The notes below the pieces were generated by a model, which had not been told where the DNA came from, did not search any database, and saw only the letters and a list, made by a program, of their open reading frames with translations. From positions 1-14,207 of the forward strand of contig JBBDNZ010000169.1 of the NCBI GenBank assembly GCA_040877285.1: DNA of 14,207 nt, read 5' to 3'. This DNA comes from CANKHA01 sp040877285 (GTDB lineage: Bacteria > Pseudomonadota > Alphaproteobacteria > Rhizobiales > Xanthobacteraceae). Every line of letters starts with the position of its first letter. Position 1 is the first letter of the stretch. The translations under genes and the position numbers were made by a program. Below are positions 1-6,639 of the stretch, in pieces.

Positions 1-1
1 G

Positions 2-2377
2 ACGCCGGCCGCGATATTCAGCCGCGCCGATATCCTTTGGCTTGTCTTCGACACGAAGGCGGAAATCGACTTTGCCGCGTTGGAAGGAGAGTCGAGCCAA
101 ACGATCCGGAGCACGACGCTAACCCATTCGGACGATGCGGCGGTGATGCGAATCAAGCTCGAGCGCCCGCGACTCGCTAGCTTGAGCGCCGACGGGCCGA
201 ACTGGGTGGTCACCATCGGCGATGCCGTGGTGGAGCCGACCCGGCCGCTGATGCTCACCCGCAGCATTATTGGGCCGACACGCTCCAGCATCATCATTCC
301 CTTTGAAGAACCGAGGCGGTTGCTTCGCCTGCCCGATCCCGATATCGGCGACGCACTTTTCGTCGTGACCGCGCTCGGCCCCGCGCGGGGATTCCTCAAG
401 ACCCAGAATTTCGTCGAGTTTCACGCGCTTGCTTCCATCCAGGGCGTGGTCATACAGCCGCTGGCGGACGATCTCAACGTCGAACTCGCCGCGGATAAAA
501 TCGTTGTCGGCCGCCCGACCGGTTTGTCGCTCTCCGGCGGCACCTATGGAGCGCCCAGAATGGCCGGACTTGCGCCGGTCGTGCTCGATCCGCAGCTCTG
601 GGGTTTCGACCGCCAGGCCGAATTCGACGAACGCCAGGCGTCCCTGCTGCGCGCGGCCGCCGAGGCATCGGAGAACCGGCGCACATCCGCGCGCCTCGAT
701 CTGGCGCGTTTCTATCTCGCGCAGGGAATGAACGCCGAAGCCAAGGGGGTGCTCGACGTGGCGTTGTCCTCCGGGCGGCCGACCGTTGAGGACGTGCCCG
801 CGCTTGTGCTGCGGGCGGTCGCCAACATCATGCTGGGACGCAGCGACGAAGCGTTGCGGGATCTTTCCAATCCGCTGGTCGGAAATCAGCACGACGCCCC
901 GCTCTGGCGCGCGCTGGCGCGCGCCCAAGAAGGCCAATACGCCGAAGCGCGCGAGGGTTTCAAGAACGTCGCTGTGGCGATGGGCACGCTCCCGATCGAA
1001 CTCCAGCGTAAGGCGCTGGAGGCGGCGGTGCGGTCGTCCATCGAAGTGCGCGACTTCGCCGGCGCGGCGAATCTGCTCAACGAATTCGAGATCATCGGCA
1101 TTCCGCGCGAGCTCGAGCCGGAAATCTTTGTGCTGACCGGGCGGCTGGCGGAGGGCCTGGGCCGCGCCGAGAATGCGCTGCGGGCCTATCGCATGGCCGC
1201 GGATTCCTGGGACCGCCGCGCGGCCGCGCAAGGCCGCCTGCGTCTCATCGCGCTGCGCTACATCCTCGGCGATCTCAAACGTCCGGAAGTCATCGCCGAG
1301 CTTGAAAGCCTGACCACCACCTGGCGCGGCGACGGCACGGAGATCGAGGCGCTGCAACTCATGGCGCGCCTCTACACCGAAGAAGGCCGCTATCGCGACG
1401 CCTTCCATATCATGCGCGTCGCTCTCACCGCGCATCCCAATTCGGAGATGACCCGCCGCATTCACGACGAGGCGGCGGCGACGTTTGATTCGCTGTTCCT
1501 TGCCGGAAAAGTCGACAACCTGCCGGCCATCGACGCACTCAGCCTGTTCTATGATTTTCGCGAATTGACGCCCATCGGCCGCCGGGGAGACGAGATGATC
1601 CGCCGGCTGGCGGATCGCCTGGTCAGCGTCGATTTGCTCGACCAGGCCGCGGAGCTGCTGCAATACCAGGTCGATCACCGACTTCAGGGCTCGGCCCGCG
1701 CCCAGGTGGCGACGCGGCTTGCCGTGATCTATCTGATGAGCCGCAAGGCCGACCGCGCCTTGGCGGCGCTGCGGGCGACGCGGACCGCCGAGCTTTCCAA
1801 CGAGCTGCGCAATCAGCGGCTATTGATCGAGGCGCGCGCCTTGTCGGACATGAGCCGCTATGACGTTGCGCTTGAAGTGATCGCGAATATTCCGGGCCCC
1901 GAGGCGATCCGGTTGCGTTCCGACATATTGTGGTCGGCACGGCGATGGGCCGAGGCGGCGGAACAGATCGAAGTCTTGTACGGCACGCGCTGGCAGGAAT
2001 GGGTGCCGCTGAAGGATGTCGACCGCGCCGACATTTTGCGTGCGGCGATCGGTTTTGCGCTGGGCGAGGACCAGATCGGGCTTGCGCGCTTTCGCGAAAA
2101 ATATGCCGCCAAGATGGCCGAAGGGCCGGACCGGCGCGCCTTCGAAGTGGTCACGGCGCCGACAGGCACCAGTGGCGCGGAATTCCGTGATGTCGCCAAG
2201 ACCGTGGCCGCGGTGGATACCCTTGATGGGTTTTTGCGCGATTTGCGCGAGCGCTATCCGGAAACCGGTACGGAAGGTACGACGCAGTCGTCCTCCGGAC
2301 CAGAACAACAATCGCAGATCGAGACGCCGCAAGGATCGGACGCCCGGCAGACTGCCGCGCGCCAGTCGGTCCCCTGA
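2..2377 (+). CDS. TPR-repeat protein of unknown function, 5' end outside window
   Basis: The reading frame is open from base 2 with no stop and no convincing start, and the residues before the first internal start candidate (TTG at 80) look like real protein (AAIFSRADILWLVFD). The gene is therefore 5'-truncated by the window edge and about 791 codons are visible. The first ~200 visible residues are rich in predicted beta strands, with short VVTIGD/IIIPFEE-type segments and no recognisable catalytic motif. From about base 650 to 2200 the protein is helical, with repeated A-x-x-x-L-x-x-A patterns typical of tetratricopeptide repeats, for example around bases 680-760, 1130-1200, 1360-1440 and 1690-1780. 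The last ~35 residues are a polar Ser/Gln/Thr-rich tail. TPR proteins are scaffolds for protein–protein contacts. The gene converges on fliP with a 56-bp gap, so a motility link is possible but only by position. Function and cellular location are unknown. Confidence 0.85.
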   Translation, partial: TPAAIFSRADILWLVFDTKAEIDFAALEGESSQTIRSTTLTHSDDAAVMRIKLERPRLASLSADGPNWVVTIGDAVVEPTRPLMLTRSIIGPTRSSIIIPFEEPRRLLRLPDPDIGDALFVVTALGPARGFLKTQNFVEFHALASIQGVVIQPLADDLNVELAADKIVVGRPTGLSLSGGTYGAPRMAGLAPVVLDPQLWGFDRQAEFDERQASLLRAAAEASENRRTSARLDLARFYLAQGMNAEAKGVLDVALSSGRPTVEDVPALVLRAVANIMLGRSDEALRDLSNPLVGNQHDAPLWRALARAQEGQYAEAREGFKNVAVAMGTLPIELQRKALEAAVRSSIEVRDFAGAANLLNEFEIIGIPRELEPEIFVLTGRLAEGLGRAENALRAYRMAADSWDRRAAAQGRLRLIALRYILGDLKRPEVIAELESLTTTWRGDGTEIEALQLMARLYTEEGRYRDAFHIMRVALTAHPNSEMTRRIHDEAAATFDSLFLAGKVDNLPAIDALSLFYDFRELTPIGRRGDEMIRRLADRLVSVDLLDQAAELLQYQVDHRLQGSARAQVATRLAVIYLMSRKADRALAALRATRTAELSNELRNQRLLIEARALSDMSRYDVALEVIANIPGPEAIRLRSDILWSARRWAEAAEQIEVLYGTRWQEWVPLKDVDRADILRAAIGFALGEDQIGLARFREKYAAKMAEGPDRRAFEVVTAPTGTSGAEFRDVAKTVAAVDTLDGFLRDLRERYPETGTEGTTQSSSGPEQQSQIETPQGSDARQTAARQSVP

Positions 2378-2433
2378 AAGTTGCAGCGTTGTCTTGGCGG
2401 GTCCGAATGCCGGGATGAAGCCGCAGCGCCGGT

Positions 2434-3192
2434 TCAGAAGCCGTAGCTCTGAATCAGGCTTCCCGCCACCAGGCTCCAGCCGTCCACCAAGACGAAGAAG
2501 ATCAGCTTGAACGGCAGCGACACCACCACCGGCGGCAGCATCATCATGCCCATGGCCATGAGCACGGACGCCACGACGAGATCGATGATGAGAAACGGCA
2601 GGAACAGCAGAAAACCGATTTCAAAGGCGCGCTTGAGCTCCGAGATCATGAAGGCGGGAACGAGCACGCGCAGCGACATCTTTTCCGGCAGCGCCGCGGG
2701 CTCCTCGCGCGAAAGCTCGGTAAACAATTGCAGGTCCTTTTCGCGCACGTTCTTCTGCATAAAGACGCGCAGCGGCACGGATGCGCGCTCGAAGGCCTGT
2801 TGCGCGCTGACCTCATTATTGATGAGCGGCCGCACGCCGTTTTCGTAGGCGCTCTGCAAGGTCGGTCCCATGACAAAAGCGGTCAGGAACAAGGCGAGCG
2901 ATACGATCACCGCATTGGGCGGCGCGGTCGCGGTGCCCAACGCCGTGCGCAGAAGCGACAGCACCACCACGATGCGCGTGAACGAGGTCATCATCACCAG
3001 GATCGACGGCGCCAGAGAGAGCACCGTGAGCAGGGCAATGAGCTGAATCACGCGCTCGGTAAGCCCGCCGCCCTCGCCGAAATTGATGCTGATGTCCTGC
3101 CCAGCGGCTGGAACGATCGTTACGCTGAGGAACCCCGTTACGCCAACCGCCACCGTCACCAGACGAACGCAGCGGTCGGCCCGACCTGCCAC
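2434..3192 (-). CDS. fliP: Flagellar export gate protein FliP
   Basis: FliP forms, with FliQ and FliR, the export gate of the flagellar type III secretion apparatus in the inner membrane, inside the MS ring. The 252-residue product has the family's usual length. It has an N-terminal signal-peptide-like segment (residues ~10-31, ending VPAAG). The conserved block SILVMMTSFTRIVVVLSLLR lies at ~64-83, and membrane spans fall near 48-71, 93-112, 188-218 and 225-247, with FELKRAF-like (SELKRAF) and MGMMMLPP family motifs. The start is GTG at 3192-3190. It shares one base with the TAG stop of fliO (TAGTG on the minus strand), which implies translational coupling and fixes the start. The stop is TGA at 2436-2434. 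Identity is very secure. Confidence 0.97.
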   Translation of the reverse strand: MAGRADRCVRLVTVAVGVTGFLSVTIVPAAGQDISINFGEGGGLTERVIQLIALLTVLSLAPSILVMMTSFTRIVVVLSLLRTALGTATAPPNAVIVSLALFLTAFVMGPTLQSAYENGVRPLINNEVSAQQAFERASVPLRVFMQKNVREKDLQLFTELSREEPAALPEKMSLRVLVPAFMISELKRAFEIGFLLFLPFLIIDLVVASVLMAMGMMMLPPVVVSLPFKLIFFVLVDGWSLVAGSLIQSYGF

Positions 3193-4034
3193 TAAGGCTT
3201 CCCCGGCGGACGGCCCAGCAAATTGGCCATCTCTTGCTCGAGGTTGTCGTAAAGCGATTTGGGCTGACCCGGCTTGCTCTCCGCCGCGGGCTTTTGCTCC
3301 GGCGCGGCCGGACGCCGTGGGGCGGGCTCGGCTTTAGCAGGCATTTCCGCTGCCGGGCGCATGTCCTGCGGCTGACGCAGGGCGGATTCGAGGCGTTGCG
3401 CCATTTCCGCGAGATTCTGATCGGTGCCGGCGGCCGCAGCGGCGGGTTTCCGGCCGGTCGAGAGGCCGGTATCGCGCTGCGGGGCGGCGTGGGCGGATAA
3501 TTCCTCGGCGAGCCCGGCCATCGGTTCCGGACGCGGCGAACGCGGCGGCTCGGGCTGCGACTGCCATGACGTCCATTGCATTGTTTCTTCTACGACGGTG
3601 GTGCGTTGCGGGCGTTGATTTGCTTCCTGCTGCGGTTGCAAAGGCCACATGCTTCCCTCGCCGGGCGGGACCGGACGGGAGAAGGCGTCGGGGAGCGTCG
3701 CCGGGCGGCCGGTCGCCGCGTCGCGATCGCGCGAGGCTCCGGCGGCACGCACGATGTTCGTTTCGACCACGACATCGGTCGGTCCGCCGATCATCAGCAG
3801 ATGCTCGACATTGTCGCGGCGGATGATGAGAAGGCGGCGCCTTCCGTCCACCGCGGCCGCATCGACGACCGCAAGCCGGGGTTGGCGCCCGCGTGCCGCG
3901 CTTCCGCCGAATCGCTCCGATCCATAGCGCCGCACAACCCATGCGATGACGCCGATCAGGATGAACACGATCACAAAAGCGAGGAAGAATTTCACGGCCG
4001 GTGAAACTTCCACGCCGAACAGGGTATCGAACAT
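3192..4034 (-). CDS. fliO: Flagellar biosynthetic protein FliO
   Basis: FliO is a small membrane protein that helps assemble the FliP ring of the export gate. The 280-residue product starts with a short periplasmic stretch, one strong membrane span at ~14-34 (FFLAFVIVFILIGVIAWVV) and a basic RRYGSERF stop-transfer segment. A compact FliO domain follows at ~52-95, with RLAVVDAAAVDGRRRLLIIR and HLLMIGGPTDVVVE. The rest (~95-260) is low-complexity, rich in Pro, Ala, Gln and Arg, and ends in a short helical block (LEQEMANLLGR). That makes the protein about twice the length of enterobacterial FliO; long tails are usual in alphaproteobacteria. ATG at 4034 is preceded by AAGGA (4048-4044) at 9 nt spacing. 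It forms an operon with fliP and is divergent from flgB. The call rests on the span, the domain and the neighbouring fliP. Confidence 0.93.
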   Translation of the reverse strand: MFDTLFGVEVSPAVKFFLAFVIVFILIGVIAWVVRRYGSERFGGSAARGRQPRLAVVDAAAVDGRRRLLIIRRDNVEHLLMIGGPTDVVVETNIVRAAGASRDRDAATGRPATLPDAFSRPVPPGEGSMWPLQPQQEANQRPQRTTVVEETMQWTSWQSQPEPPRSPRPEPMAGLAEELSAHAAPQRDTGLSTGRKPAAAAAGTDQNLAEMAQRLESALRQPQDMRPAAEMPAKAEPAPRRPAAPEQKPAAESKPGQPKSLYDNLEQEMANLLGRPPGKP

Positions 4035-4120
4035 CGGGCACTGTCCTTCTGTTTTCGGGTGTTGTGCGGCGGAATCGCCCGATTAGTTAACGCCCGGGGT
4101 AATATTTGCCGCTCTGATTA

Positions 4121-4136
4121 CTAAGAAAAGCTTAAC
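4121..4136 (+). promoter_or_regulatory. Probable second CtrA box, one mismatch
   Basis: CTAA GAAAAGC TTAAC differs from TTAA-N7-TTAAC only at its first base; read on the minus strand it is TTAA-N7-TTAG. It lies 87 bp upstream of the fliO start, so it mirrors the distance of the perfect box from flgB and could control the leftward fliOP unit. The match is by eye only. Confidence 0.45.
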
Positions 4137-4187
4137 ATTTGGCCGGGATTTTGACCGTGAATCCGCCTGACAAAAGGCTTTCCTTGG

Positions 4188-4203
4188 TAAACCGTGGATT
4201 AAT
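4188..4203 (+). promoter_or_regulatory. Weak CtrA-like box
   Basis: TAAA CCGTGGA TTAAT has the right N7 spacing but two deviations from TTAA-N7-TTAAC. It is about 25 bp upstream of the perfect box. It may be an auxiliary site or chance in an AT-rich region. Confidence 0.2.
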
Positions 4204-4228
4204 CGGTCCGAGCCGATAAACCCCATTA

Positions 4229-4244
4229 TTAACTGAGTATTAAC
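4229..4244 (+). promoter_or_regulatory. CtrA-binding box, perfect match
   Basis: The sequence TTAA CTGAGTA TTAAC matches the full CtrA consensus TTAA-N7-TTAAC with no mismatch. It ends 71 bp upstream of the flgB ATG, a typical place for an activating site overlapping a -35 region. CtrA activation of early flagellar operons is established in Caulobacter. The presence of cckA in this same window supports a functional CckA–ChpT–CtrA pathway in this organism. Binding itself is inferred. Confidence 0.7.
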
Positions 4245-4315
4245 CATACCCCCGGCAAAGTCTGCCTACCAGGGTAGGGGCGTATTTTCCCGGATGGCCC
4301 GCCGCGGGGGACGCC

Positions 4316-4717
4316 ATGCCGCTTTCCAACATTCCGATCTTTGCCATGCTGCGCACCCGGATGCAGTGGCACCAGGAGCGCCAGCGCCTGCTCGCCGAAA
4401 ACGTCGCCAACGCGGATACGCCAAATTTCCGCCCGCGCGACCTTGCCCCGCCTGAATTCGACCGCCCGGTGGCGACCGCCGGCCAGGGCACTCTCGCGCG
4501 CACCAGTGCGGCTCACCTTGCCGGCTCGGCCAGCGGTGCAACGGGCGGATTCGAGAGCGACCGGACGGGCGGCAAGAAAATCCGGCCCGCCGGCAACGCA
4601 GTGAGCCTCGAAGAAGAAATGATCAAGGTGGCCGCCAACCAGATGGACTATCAGTCGGCAACGGCGGTCTATGCCCGCAGCCTTGCCCTCATCAAGACTG
4701 CGATCGGCAGAGGGTAA
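4316..4717 (+). CDS. flgB: Flagellar proximal rod protein FlgB
   Basis: FlgB is a subunit of the proximal rod that connects the MS ring and export gate to the drive shaft; it is exported through the flagellar type III system. The 133-residue protein carries the rod/hook N-terminal signature at ~25-37 (LLAENVANADTPNF) and a C-terminal helix at ~103-131 (MIKVAANQMDYQSATAVYARSL). These are the paired terminal helices that pack in axial proteins. ATG at 4316 has a G-rich Shine-Dalgarno (GGGGGA, 4306-4311) at 4 nt spacing. It is the first gene of the rightward run, downstream of a perfect CtrA box. A gap of 57 bp separates it from flgC and shows no terminator. Identity is secure. Confidence 0.96.
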   Translation: MPLSNIPIFAMLRTRMQWHQERQRLLAENVANADTPNFRPRDLAPPEFDRPVATAGQGTLARTSAAHLAGSASGATGGFESDRTGGKKIRPAGNAVSLEEEMIKVAANQMDYQSATAVYARSLALIKTAIGRG

Positions 4718-4762
4718 CGATTTTTTCGCCGTAGCGTTTGTCCAACACACCGGATGTAGAAC

Positions 4763-4768
4763 GAGGAG
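4763..4768 (+). promoter_or_regulatory. Ribosome binding site that fixes the GTG start of flgC
   Basis: GAGGAG lies 6 nt before GTG at 4775. The encoded N-terminus (VDFLKSITIAA) is where FlgC proteins begin, so the GTG start is well supported although no ATG is present. Confidence 0.75.
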
Positions 4769-4774
4769 AAGGTC

Positions 4775-5185
4775 GTGGATTTCCTCAAATCGATCACCAT
4801 CGCCGCCGCGGGCCGGCGCGCGCAGGCCGGTCGCATGCGCCTCATTTCCGAAAACATCGCCAACGTGGATTCAACGGCGCCGAGCCCGAACGCCGATCCC
4901 TACCGGCGCAAAATTCCCACCTTCGTTTCCGAGATCGACCGCGCGCTCGGAGCCCGGGTGGTGGAGCTTGGGCGCGTCGCCGTCGATCAGAGTGAATTCC
5001 GCTCGAAATACGAGCCGGGTCATCCGGCCGCCGACGCCAACGGCAATGTCAAATATCCCAACGTCAATTCGCTCGTCGAAATGACCGACATGCGCGACGC
5101 GCAACGTTCCTATGAGGCCAATGTCAACGTCATCAGCGCCACGAGGCGCATGATTCAGCGCACCATCGATATTCTGAAAGCCTGA
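4775..5185 (+). CDS. flgC: Flagellar proximal rod protein FlgC
   Basis: FlgC is the second proximal rod subunit, polymerising with FlgB in the periplasm after export. The 136-residue product has the axial-protein N-terminal motif at ~24-32 (ISENIANVD) and an internal GNVKYPNVN block near 90-98. The diagnostic C-terminal stretch MTDMRDAQRSYEANVNV lies at ~103-119, followed by RRMIQRTIDILKA. Translation starts at GTG with a strong Shine-Dalgarno. Only 16 bp separate it from fliE. The length matches the family and no defect is seen. Confidence 0.97.
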   Translation: MDFLKSITIAAAGRRAQAGRMRLISENIANVDSTAPSPNADPYRRKIPTFVSEIDRALGARVVELGRVAVDQSEFRSKYEPGHPAADANGNVKYPNVNSLVEMTDMRDAQRSYEANVNVISATRRMIQRTIDILKA

Positions 5186-5201
5186 ACCCCCGAGGTAGAA
5201 G

Positions 5202-5522
5202 ATGCCTATGTCCGCCGCCGCTGCCGCCAACGCCTATGCCTCCCTCTCGCGCCTTACCGATCCCGCCGCGGGCCTCGCCAAGGCGGCGGGTGGCGCCGAA
5301 TCCGGGACGCCTTTCACCGCCGTATTGCAGGATGCCTTGAAAACCGTGAGCGAGATCGGCCGAAATTCAGATGCTCAGTCTCAGGCCATGGCGGCGGGCA
5401 AGGCCAATATCGTGGATGTCGTCACCGCCGTCGCCGAGACCGAGGTCGCGATCAACGCGCTCGTGTCCGTGCGCGACAAGGTGATCCAGGCCTACGAAGA
5501 AATCATGCGCATGCCGATCTGA
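5202..5522 (+). CDS. fliE: Flagellar hook-basal body complex protein FliE
   Basis: FliE joins the MS ring/export gate to the FlgB rod. The 106-residue product has a variable Ala-rich N-terminus. The conserved C-terminal half includes PFTAVLQDAL (~37-46), NIVDVVTAVAETEVAINALV (~69-88) and VRDKVIQAYEEIMRMPI at the end, which together define the family. ATG at 5202 is preceded by GAGG (5192-5195) at 6 nt; an ATG two codons later (5208) is the only nearby alternative. The gene sits 16 bp after flgC and 41 bp before fliQ, consistent with one transcript. Confidence 0.95.
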   Translation: MPMSAAAAANAYASLSRLTDPAAGLAKAAGGAESGTPFTAVLQDALKTVSEIGRNSDAQSQAMAAGKANIVDVVTAVAETEVAINALVSVRDKVIQAYEEIMRMPI

Positions 5523-5550
5523 TCGTGCCGCAACGCAAGCGTCGAAGCCA

Positions 5551-5556
5551 AGGAAG
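5551..5556 (+). promoter_or_regulatory. Ribosome binding site that decides the fliQ start
   Basis: AGGAAG lies 7 nt before ATG 5564. This favours that ATG over an in-frame GTG at 5525, which would add 13 basic residues (PQRKRRSQGRKS) not expected at a FliQ N-terminus. Confidence 0.7.
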
Positions 5557-5563
5557 AAAAAGC

Positions 5564-5827
5564 ATGACCGGCCCGGAAATCATGGATATCGCCCGCGACG
5601 CGATCTGGACACTAATTATCGTTTCGAGCCCGCTCATGTTGATCGGGCTGTTTGTCGGCGTGGCAATCTCGCTATTCCAAGCGCTCACGCAAATCCAGGA
5701 AATGACGCTCGTCTTTGTGCCAAAAATCCTGGCAATTTTTGTCACCATGCTGGTAGCGCTGCCGTTCATGGCGGATGCGCTATACGGCCACATGGCCCGG
5801 CTCGCCGCGCGTATAGCGGGCGGCTGA
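5564..5827 (+). CDS. fliQ: Flagellar export gate protein FliQ
   Basis: FliQ is a small two-span inner-membrane subunit that wraps the FliP/FliR export gate. With the ATG at 5564 the product is 87 residues, the normal family length. The motif MTGPEIMDIARDAIWTLII opens the protein, followed by span 1 (~16-40, SSPLMLIGLFVGVAISLFQA). The conserved loop LTQIQEMTLVFVPKI lies at ~41-55 and span 2 (LAIFVTMLVALPFMADAL) at ~56-73. fliR begins 17 bp downstream. The pattern T-Q-I-Q-E-x-T-L-x-F-x-P-K is specific to FliQ and its secretion-system homologues. The setting makes it the flagellar one. Confidence 0.95.
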   Translation: MTGPEIMDIARDAIWTLIIVSSPLMLIGLFVGVAISLFQALTQIQEMTLVFVPKILAIFVTMLVALPFMADALYGHMARLAARIAGG

Positions 5828-5844
5828 GCATCTCGGGCGCTTTC

Positions 5845-6621
5845 ATGCGCATAGACGTCTCGTATTTTCCAGCGCTTGCGGCGTCCTTCCTTCTGGTCTT
5901 TGCCCGCATCGGCACGATGGTCATGCTGTTGCCGGGCTTGGGCGAGCTCAGCGTGCCTATGCGCGTGCGGCTCACCGTTGCGTTGGTGCTGACGGCCATT
6001 CTGTTGCCGCTGCATCGCGACGCTTACCATGTCGATTTTCAGACGCCCGGTCCGGTGGTCGCCATGCTGCTGCAGGAAATTTTGATCGGCGCGGTGCTCG
6101 GGCTGACGGCCCGGGTGACGATTTCCGCGCTGCAGGTCGCCGGCAGCGTGGTGGCGCATCAGCTAGGCCTGGGCTTCGCCTTGGCCGTCGATCCGAGCCA
6201 GGGCCAGGGGCAGCAGGGCGCGCTCGTCGGCAATTTCCTCATGGTTCTCGGCATCACGCTGCTCTTCGTCACCGACCTGCATCATCTGGTCATCGCCGCG
6301 CTGCATGACAGCTACCGGCTGTTTCAGCCGGGCCAGGTGCCGCTGCTTGGCGATATCGCGGCGCTGCTGATGCGCACGGTGGCGGGGGCATTCCGCGTCG
6401 GCGTACAGCTTGCCGCTCCCTTCCTCGTCTTTGGCCTGCTGTTCAATCTCGGGCTCGGCATCTTGTCGCGGCTGATGCCGCAAATGCCGGTTTTCTTTGT
6501 CGGCTTGCCGTTGTCGATCCTTGTCGGCTTCCTCATCCTCTTGCTGGTCGTCGGCGCGATGATGAGTGTGTTCCTCGGCCATGTGGAAGGCGTGCTGTTT
6601 GAACTCGCCCCGCATTCCTGA
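5845..6621 (+). CDS. fliR: Flagellar export gate protein FliR
   Basis: FliR completes the FliP5Q4R1 export gate in the inner membrane. The 258-residue product has six or so hydrophobic spans. It carries the family landmarks FARIGTMVMLLPGLGE (~19-34), QEILIGAVLGLTAR (~77-90), GSVVAHQLGLGFALAVDP (~100-117) and LAAPFLVFGLLFNLGLGILSRLMPQMPVFFVGLP (~189-222). ATG at 5845 has only a weak upstream purine run. It may rely on translational coupling to fliQ, 17 bp away. The order fliQ-fliR-flhB is a very common flagellar arrangement. No frameshift or truncation is seen. Confidence 0.96.
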   Translation: MRIDVSYFPALAASFLLVFARIGTMVMLLPGLGELSVPMRVRLTVALVLTAILLPLHRDAYHVDFQTPGPVVAMLLQEILIGAVLGLTARVTISALQVAGSVVAHQLGLGFALAVDPSQGQGQQGALVGNFLMVLGITLLFVTDLHHLVIAALHDSYRLFQPGQVPLLGDIAALLMRTVAGAFRVGVQLAAPFLVFGLLFNLGLGILSRLMPQMPVFFVGLPLSILVGFLILLLVVGAMMSVFLGHVEGVLFELAPHS

Positions 6622-6639
6622 CCCGGGAGCCGATCCGAT

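Larger units (their letters stand above)
4035..4315. promoter_or_regulatory. Divergent control region between fliO-fliP and flgB operons
   Basis: This 281-bp region is the longest non-coding stretch in the window and is visibly AT-rich (especially 4081-4255) in an otherwise GC-rich sequence. It contains several TTAA half-sites, arranged as one perfect and two imperfect CtrA-type boxes (listed separately), plus an isolated TTAAC at 4087-4091. It must hold the promoters for fliOP (leftward) and for flgB and its downstream genes (rightward). No convincing sigma-54 (GG-N10-GC) promoter or sigma-70 -35/-10 pair could be assigned by eye. CtrA-activated promoters often have poor -35 elements, which fits. 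Confidence 0.75.

Noticed and set aside
119..1678. Long open frame on the minus strand opposite the TPR gene
   Set aside because: Arg/Gly/His-rich composition with no domain. It is explained by codon bias of the GC-rich TPR gene, whose plus-strand product shows clear helical repeats.
5525..5563. GTG 5525 as the start of fliQ
   Set aside because: It would add a basic extension unlike FliQ. ATG 5564 has a well-placed AGGAAG and gives the normal 87-residue length.
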